The position numbers and the translations under genes were made by a program. Shown piece by piece: positions 14,816-16,793 of a DNA stretch of 16,793 nt (its first letter is position 1; the number at the start of each line of letters is the position of its first letter). The DNA is from Gemmatimonadota bacterium. GTDB taxonomy: Bacteria; JAAXHH01. The notes beneath the pieces are model-generated. The model saw only the letters and a list, made by a program, of their open reading frames with translations. It did not search any database and was not told the origin of the DNA. Location: assembly GCA_026713285.1 (NCBI GenBank), contig JAPOOT010000323.1, positions 1-16,793 on the forward strand, written 5' to 3'.

Positions 14816-15898
14816 CTCGAAGGCGAAATTGACCATCGACTTCTCCGCATCGCCGGTTTCCGGGTCCCCAAAGATCTCATCGTCCGAGAAATCCCTGCGG
14901 AGTTCCATGAGGAACCCGAGGCCGTCGGTCAGCGCGAACGTCGGGGCTATGGTGAGGGCCTGCCGGGTAAATTCCAGGCCGACCGGTGGATGATCCTGCG
15001 CGCCGCTGCGACGTGCGGCAATCTGCGATATCTCTCGGTTGAAGCGGTCGTACCTACCCGTCAACCCCATGACGTCGGTGAGACTGTAGTGCGCCATCAC
15101 CATGTATCCGTTCCAACTGTTTTCTGCATTGATTTCATCCAGTTCCGTCTTGCCGTAGTTGTACTCACCTCCGATGATCAGTCGGGGCGATGGCGTCAGG
15201 GTAAGGTCTATATCGTAGACGGTCAGATTCCCGACCAGCCCTTCTTCGTCACCTCGCATGGCCGAGAAACCGATCCCACCCAGTTCTTCGTGGCTGTAAC
15301 CGAGTCTTCCGCCGATCATCTTGTTGGTATTCGCGTCGACGTTCTGGTCCCACCCGTTGGACAGGTGAACCACTACGTCAACACCGTTGCCCAGGTTCAT
15401 GGACAGCATGGCGCCGGTCAGGTTGGTGGGCAATCCATTATCGAAGACTAATGCATGGGAAAACTGGTACATGTCCGGGGCGTCCAGGAGCTCGAACCCA
15501 ATGGGCGCGTTGAACTTGCCAAAAGTAAGGGTCGGGTAGTTCCCCTCTCCCCGGCCCATGCCGAGATCCAGGGTCACGTATCCCTGTTCCGCGTCGAGGG
15601 TGAACCCGCCCTCACCGTCGCTTACCCATTCAAGGTCGGCTCTCAGCGTGCCGATACCGCCCAGGTTTTTTGTAAGATCGATCTCCACCTGATCGAGGCC
15701 GAAGGTATTTGCATCATCCAGGTTACTGTAGGTATAACTGGCGTCTACGAACCCTGAGATTTCGACAAGGTCAGAAATGCCCGCGATTCCTCCGGTCTCC
15801 ATGCCGTCCGCGGCATCGTTTTGGGCGGCAACCGGCACGGCCACGAGTGTCAAGGCCGGCAGCCACGCGGCGATTCTCCGTAACAAGAAGGCACCCAT
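14798..15898 (-). CDS. Outer-membrane beta-barrel porin (bbp2/OmpL-like)
   Basis: A 366-residue exported porin-like protein. Residues 1-26 form a signal peptide with likely cleavage after VPVAAQ. The mature part shows alternating amphipathic strands and blocks recognisable from the putative beta-barrel porin-2 (OmpL-like) family: VEISGFVDASYTYS, FGLDQVEIDLTKN, LRADLEWV, FGKFNAPIGFELLDAPDMYQ and FSHALVFDNG. It ends in TYSF, the terminal aromatic expected of outer-membrane barrels. ATG at 15898 is chosen over GTG at 15904 because GGGAG (complement of 15906-15910) is 7 nt from the ATG but only 1 nt from the GTG. It has its own promoter on the minus strand. Transported solute unknown. Confidence 0.88.
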   Translation of the reverse strand: MGAFLLRRIAAWLPALTLVAVPVAAQNDAADGMETGGIAGISDLVEISGFVDASYTYSNLDDANTFGLDQVEIDLTKNLGGIGTLRADLEWVSDGEGGFTLDAEQGYVTLDLGMGRGEGNYPTLTFGKFNAPIGFELLDAPDMYQFSHALVFDNGLPTNLTGAMLSMNLGNGVDVVVHLSNGWDQNVDANTNKMIGGRLGYSHEELGGIGFSAMRGDEEGLVGNLTVYDIDLTLTPSPRLIIGGEYNYGKTELDEINAENSWNGYMVMAHYSLTDVMGLTGRYDRFNREISQIAARRSGAQDHPPVGLEFTRQALTIAPTFALTDGLGFLMELRRDFSDDEIFGDPETGDAEKSMVNFAFEMTYSF

Positions 15899-15905
15899 TT
15901 TCACG

Positions 15906-15910
15906 CTCCC
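15906..15910 (-). promoter_or_regulatory. Ribosome binding site that sets the porin start
   Basis: GGGAG 7 nt before ATG 15898 and 1 nt before the in-frame GTG 15904; decides for the ATG. Confidence 0.7.
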
Positions 15911-15961
15911 ATGATGTAATGTGATAGAAAAGGAACCTCTCGATGTTCTTGACTCATCGAA

Positions 15962-15989
15962 AATCTACTGTGGATACGAATGCTGTCAA
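15962..15989 (-). promoter_or_regulatory. Sigma-70-like promoter of the porin gene
   Basis: On the minus strand, a perfect TTGACA (complement of 15984-15989), a 16-nt spacer and TAGATT (complement of 15962-15967). The predicted start near 15955 leaves a leader of about 57 nt. Confidence 0.6.
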
Positions 15990-15997
15990 ATGAAACG

Positions 15998-16192
15998 TTA
16001 CTGAATTTCAAAGCGTTCTTTTCTGTCGCGCTCCCCGGCGACGAGCAGTACGTCATCCTCCTGGATCACATAGTCGGGCGAAGGAACGAAATGGACCTGG
16101 CCGGCACGGTGTTCCCGCTTCCTGATGAGCAGGATCTGCACCCCGTACCGGCTGCGGATCCGGAGTCTCCGGATGCTGCTGATAGTAGTAGT
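15998..16192 (-). pseudogene. Remnant of a TrkA-C (RCK_C) domain protein, C-terminal end only
   Basis: The minus-strand frame is open for 64 codons from just after a TAATAA doublet (16193-16198) to a TAA at 15998. It reads like the C-terminal ligand-binding domain of K+ channel and transporter regulators: SIRRLRIRSRYGVQILLIRK (6-25), then VHFVPSPDYVIQEDDVLLVA (33-52) and GERDRKERFE. There is no usable start codon before the domain begins, so this looks like the tail of a lost or broken transporter/channel gene. The stop is 9 bp upstream of the porin -35 element, so the gene once sat directly upstream on the same strand. Domain call is by eye. Confidence 0.6.
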
Positions 16193-16195
16193 TTA

Positions 16196-16390
16196 TTACT
16201 CGTCTGGTCGGACGTGTACGGTCATACCGTCGCGTGAAATCCGTCGCCATCTCATATAGGATATGGGAATGGTCAGTGTGACAGTCGCTACCGCAAAACC
16301 AAGGAGAACCAAGCCCAAGGGCCGGCATCCCCACAACGCGCTCGCCGCCGCCTTTGTTCGCAGTGCGCCCGCTCGGGTGGAGACCCGCTC
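16196..16390 (-). pseudogene. Possible membrane-helix remnant in the same frame as the TrkA-C remnant
   Basis: In the same minus-strand frame, 64 codons are open between a TGA (complement of 16391-16393) and the TAATAA. They contain one strongly hydrophobic segment (PLGLVLLGFAVATVTLTIPI) followed by a basic stretch (YMRWRRISRDG), as in a membrane helix with a cytoplasmic positive flank. No ATG or good ribosome binding site precedes the helix. It may be the upstream part of the same decayed protein, or a chance open frame. Confidence 0.35.
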
Positions 16391-16535
16391 TCAGACTAGC
16401 GCCGCGCCCAGGCCATGCCCACGTTCACTGATGCACACGGTGCGCCAGCTCCATCCGGTTCGCGCTCACAACCTGCCGAAGAGGGAGTGTCCGTTGCCAT
16501 GAACGAGGGACGAGGATCCGGTGCCAAGAGGGGCC
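16199..16535. other. Intergenic stretch without a supportable intact gene
   Basis: Apart from the membrane-helix remnant at its left end, I see no intact gene on either strand. Open frames here lack ribosome binding sites and protein-like composition. No RNA gene or strong inverted repeat is evident. Confidence 0.5.
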
Positions 16536-16563
16536 TTGACAATAACTGATAATCGGGTATCAT
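16536..16563 (+). promoter_or_regulatory. Sigma-70-like promoter for the terminal small gene
   Basis: A perfect TTGACA (16536-16541), 16-nt spacer and TATCAT (16558-16563). Transcription would start near 16570, about 86 nt before the ATG at 16656. Confidence 0.65.
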
Positions 16564-16567
16564 TTAT
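16542..16567 (+). promoter_or_regulatory. Dyad operator overlapping the -10 element
   Basis: Arms ATAACTGATA (16542-16551) and TATCATTTAT (16558-16567) are inverted repeats matching at 9 of 10 positions around a 6-nt spacer. The dyad covers the promoter spacer and -10 box, the usual place for a repressor site. The TGATA/TATCA cores resemble Fur-superfamily (Fur/Zur) half-sites, but spacing differs from the standard boxes. Confidence 0.5.
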
Positions 16568-16655
16568 CCATGCAGAGAGCGAAGCAGCAGTTGACCGTCT
16601 TGCAGCAAACAGTCACATCGCGCATATCTCGCGGTCTGGACGGAGAACAGAGCGT

Positions 16656-16793
16656 ATGTTGATCAACACATCACCACGCCACCCGAACCTCGAACGGGCT
16701 CGACGCATCAAGAAGGCGTTGCGTGAAGCGCTGAGCCTTTCAGATGACATGACGGTCACGGTCACCGAGCTGGCTTGTCTCGAAGAAGGCTGC
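16656..16793 (+). CDS. Small conserved-looking protein, 3' truncated by window edge
   Basis: Forty-six codons are visible. The start ATG 16656 has GGAGA (16642-16646) 9 nt upstream and a strong promoter further up. The protein begins with a basic helix (NLERARRIKKALREAL, 11-26) followed by TVTVTELACLEEGC (33-46) with a Cys-x4-Cys spacing that could bind metal. From memory, short proteins with TVTVTEL-C-EEGC segments occur beside CobW-family (COG0523) GTPases, which are metal chaperones; I cannot confirm this here. A 30-codon frame from ATG 16570 overlaps its start and may be a leader, but has no ribosome binding site. Confidence 0.6.
   Translation, partial: MLINTSPRHPNLERARRIKKALREALSLSDDMTVTVTELACLEEGC

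Noticed and set aside
15980..16237. 85-codon plus-strand frame upstream of the edge gene
   Set aside because: The opposite strand encodes a recognisable TrkA-C-like domain over the same bases, and no ribosome binding site is present.
16263..16502. 79-codon plus-strand frame
   Set aside because: Low-complexity Arg/Pro/His-rich translation, no promoter or ribosome binding site.
16570..16662. 30-codon frame between the edge promoter and the small gene
   Set aside because: The ATG coincides with the predicted transcription start and has no ribosome binding site; it is more likely untranslated leader, though a leader peptide is not excluded.

Overview
The window is a GC-rich, densely coded stretch of a Gram-negative bacterial chromosome. 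Lipoprotein signal peptides, an outer-membrane beta-barrel porin and strict housekeeping genes (mutL, a YciO/Sua5 protein) point to a free-living diderm. The gene mix (enolase-superfamily sugar-acid enzyme, TPR/FG-GAP/UnbV lipoprotein, sorbosone-dehydrogenase-like lipoprotein, bbp2 porin) resembles uncultivated environmental phyla such as Latescibacterota or Poribacteria. That placement is inference; there is no rRNA or other phylogenetic marker here. I see no tRNA, rRNA, CRISPR, insertion sequence or phage gene.

Layout. (1) 2-6545, plus strand: a 5'-truncated mandelate racemase/muconate lactonizing enzyme, an AAA ATPase, a PurO-like IMP cyclohydrolase overlapping it by 4 nt, and a 1188-residue lipoprotein. 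Gaps are 24, -4 and 26 nt, so they look like one transcription unit. (2) 6540-6689: a tandem-repeat array between convergent genes. (3) 6706-9201, minus strand: a zinc alcohol dehydrogenase preceded by a LysRS-like/EpmA-like ligase, separated by a 14-bp tandem array. (4) 9409-12379, plus strand: a secreted PQQ/sorbosone-dehydrogenase-like lipoprotein followed 22 nt later by mutL. (5) 12402-14650, plus strand: a sigma-70-like promoter, a structured leader, an RsbW-type ATP-binding protein, L-threonine aldolase and a YciO/Sua5 protein, closely packed. (6) 14612-14797: a 72-bp duplication of the YciO gene end. (7) 14798-15989, minus strand: a porin with its own promoter. (8) 15998-16535: degraded sequence with a TrkA-C domain remnant and a membrane-helix remnant. 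(9) 16536-16793: a strong promoter overlapped by a dyad operator, leading into a small protein cut by the window edge.

The most unusual signal is not a gene. At three separate gene ends (6540, 7872 on the minus strand, 14612) a tandem repeat begins inside the last codons and runs through the stop codon into the intergenic space, with unrelated repeat units of 19-23, 14 and 72 bp. A fourth, weaker case is at the porin end. Other points worth a look are a LysRS-like N-terminus joined to a catalytic core carrying the EpmA-diagnostic alanine, a MutL that keeps DQHA(X)2E(X)4E but has lost the Cys and His of the CPHGRP motif, and the dyad operator at the right edge.
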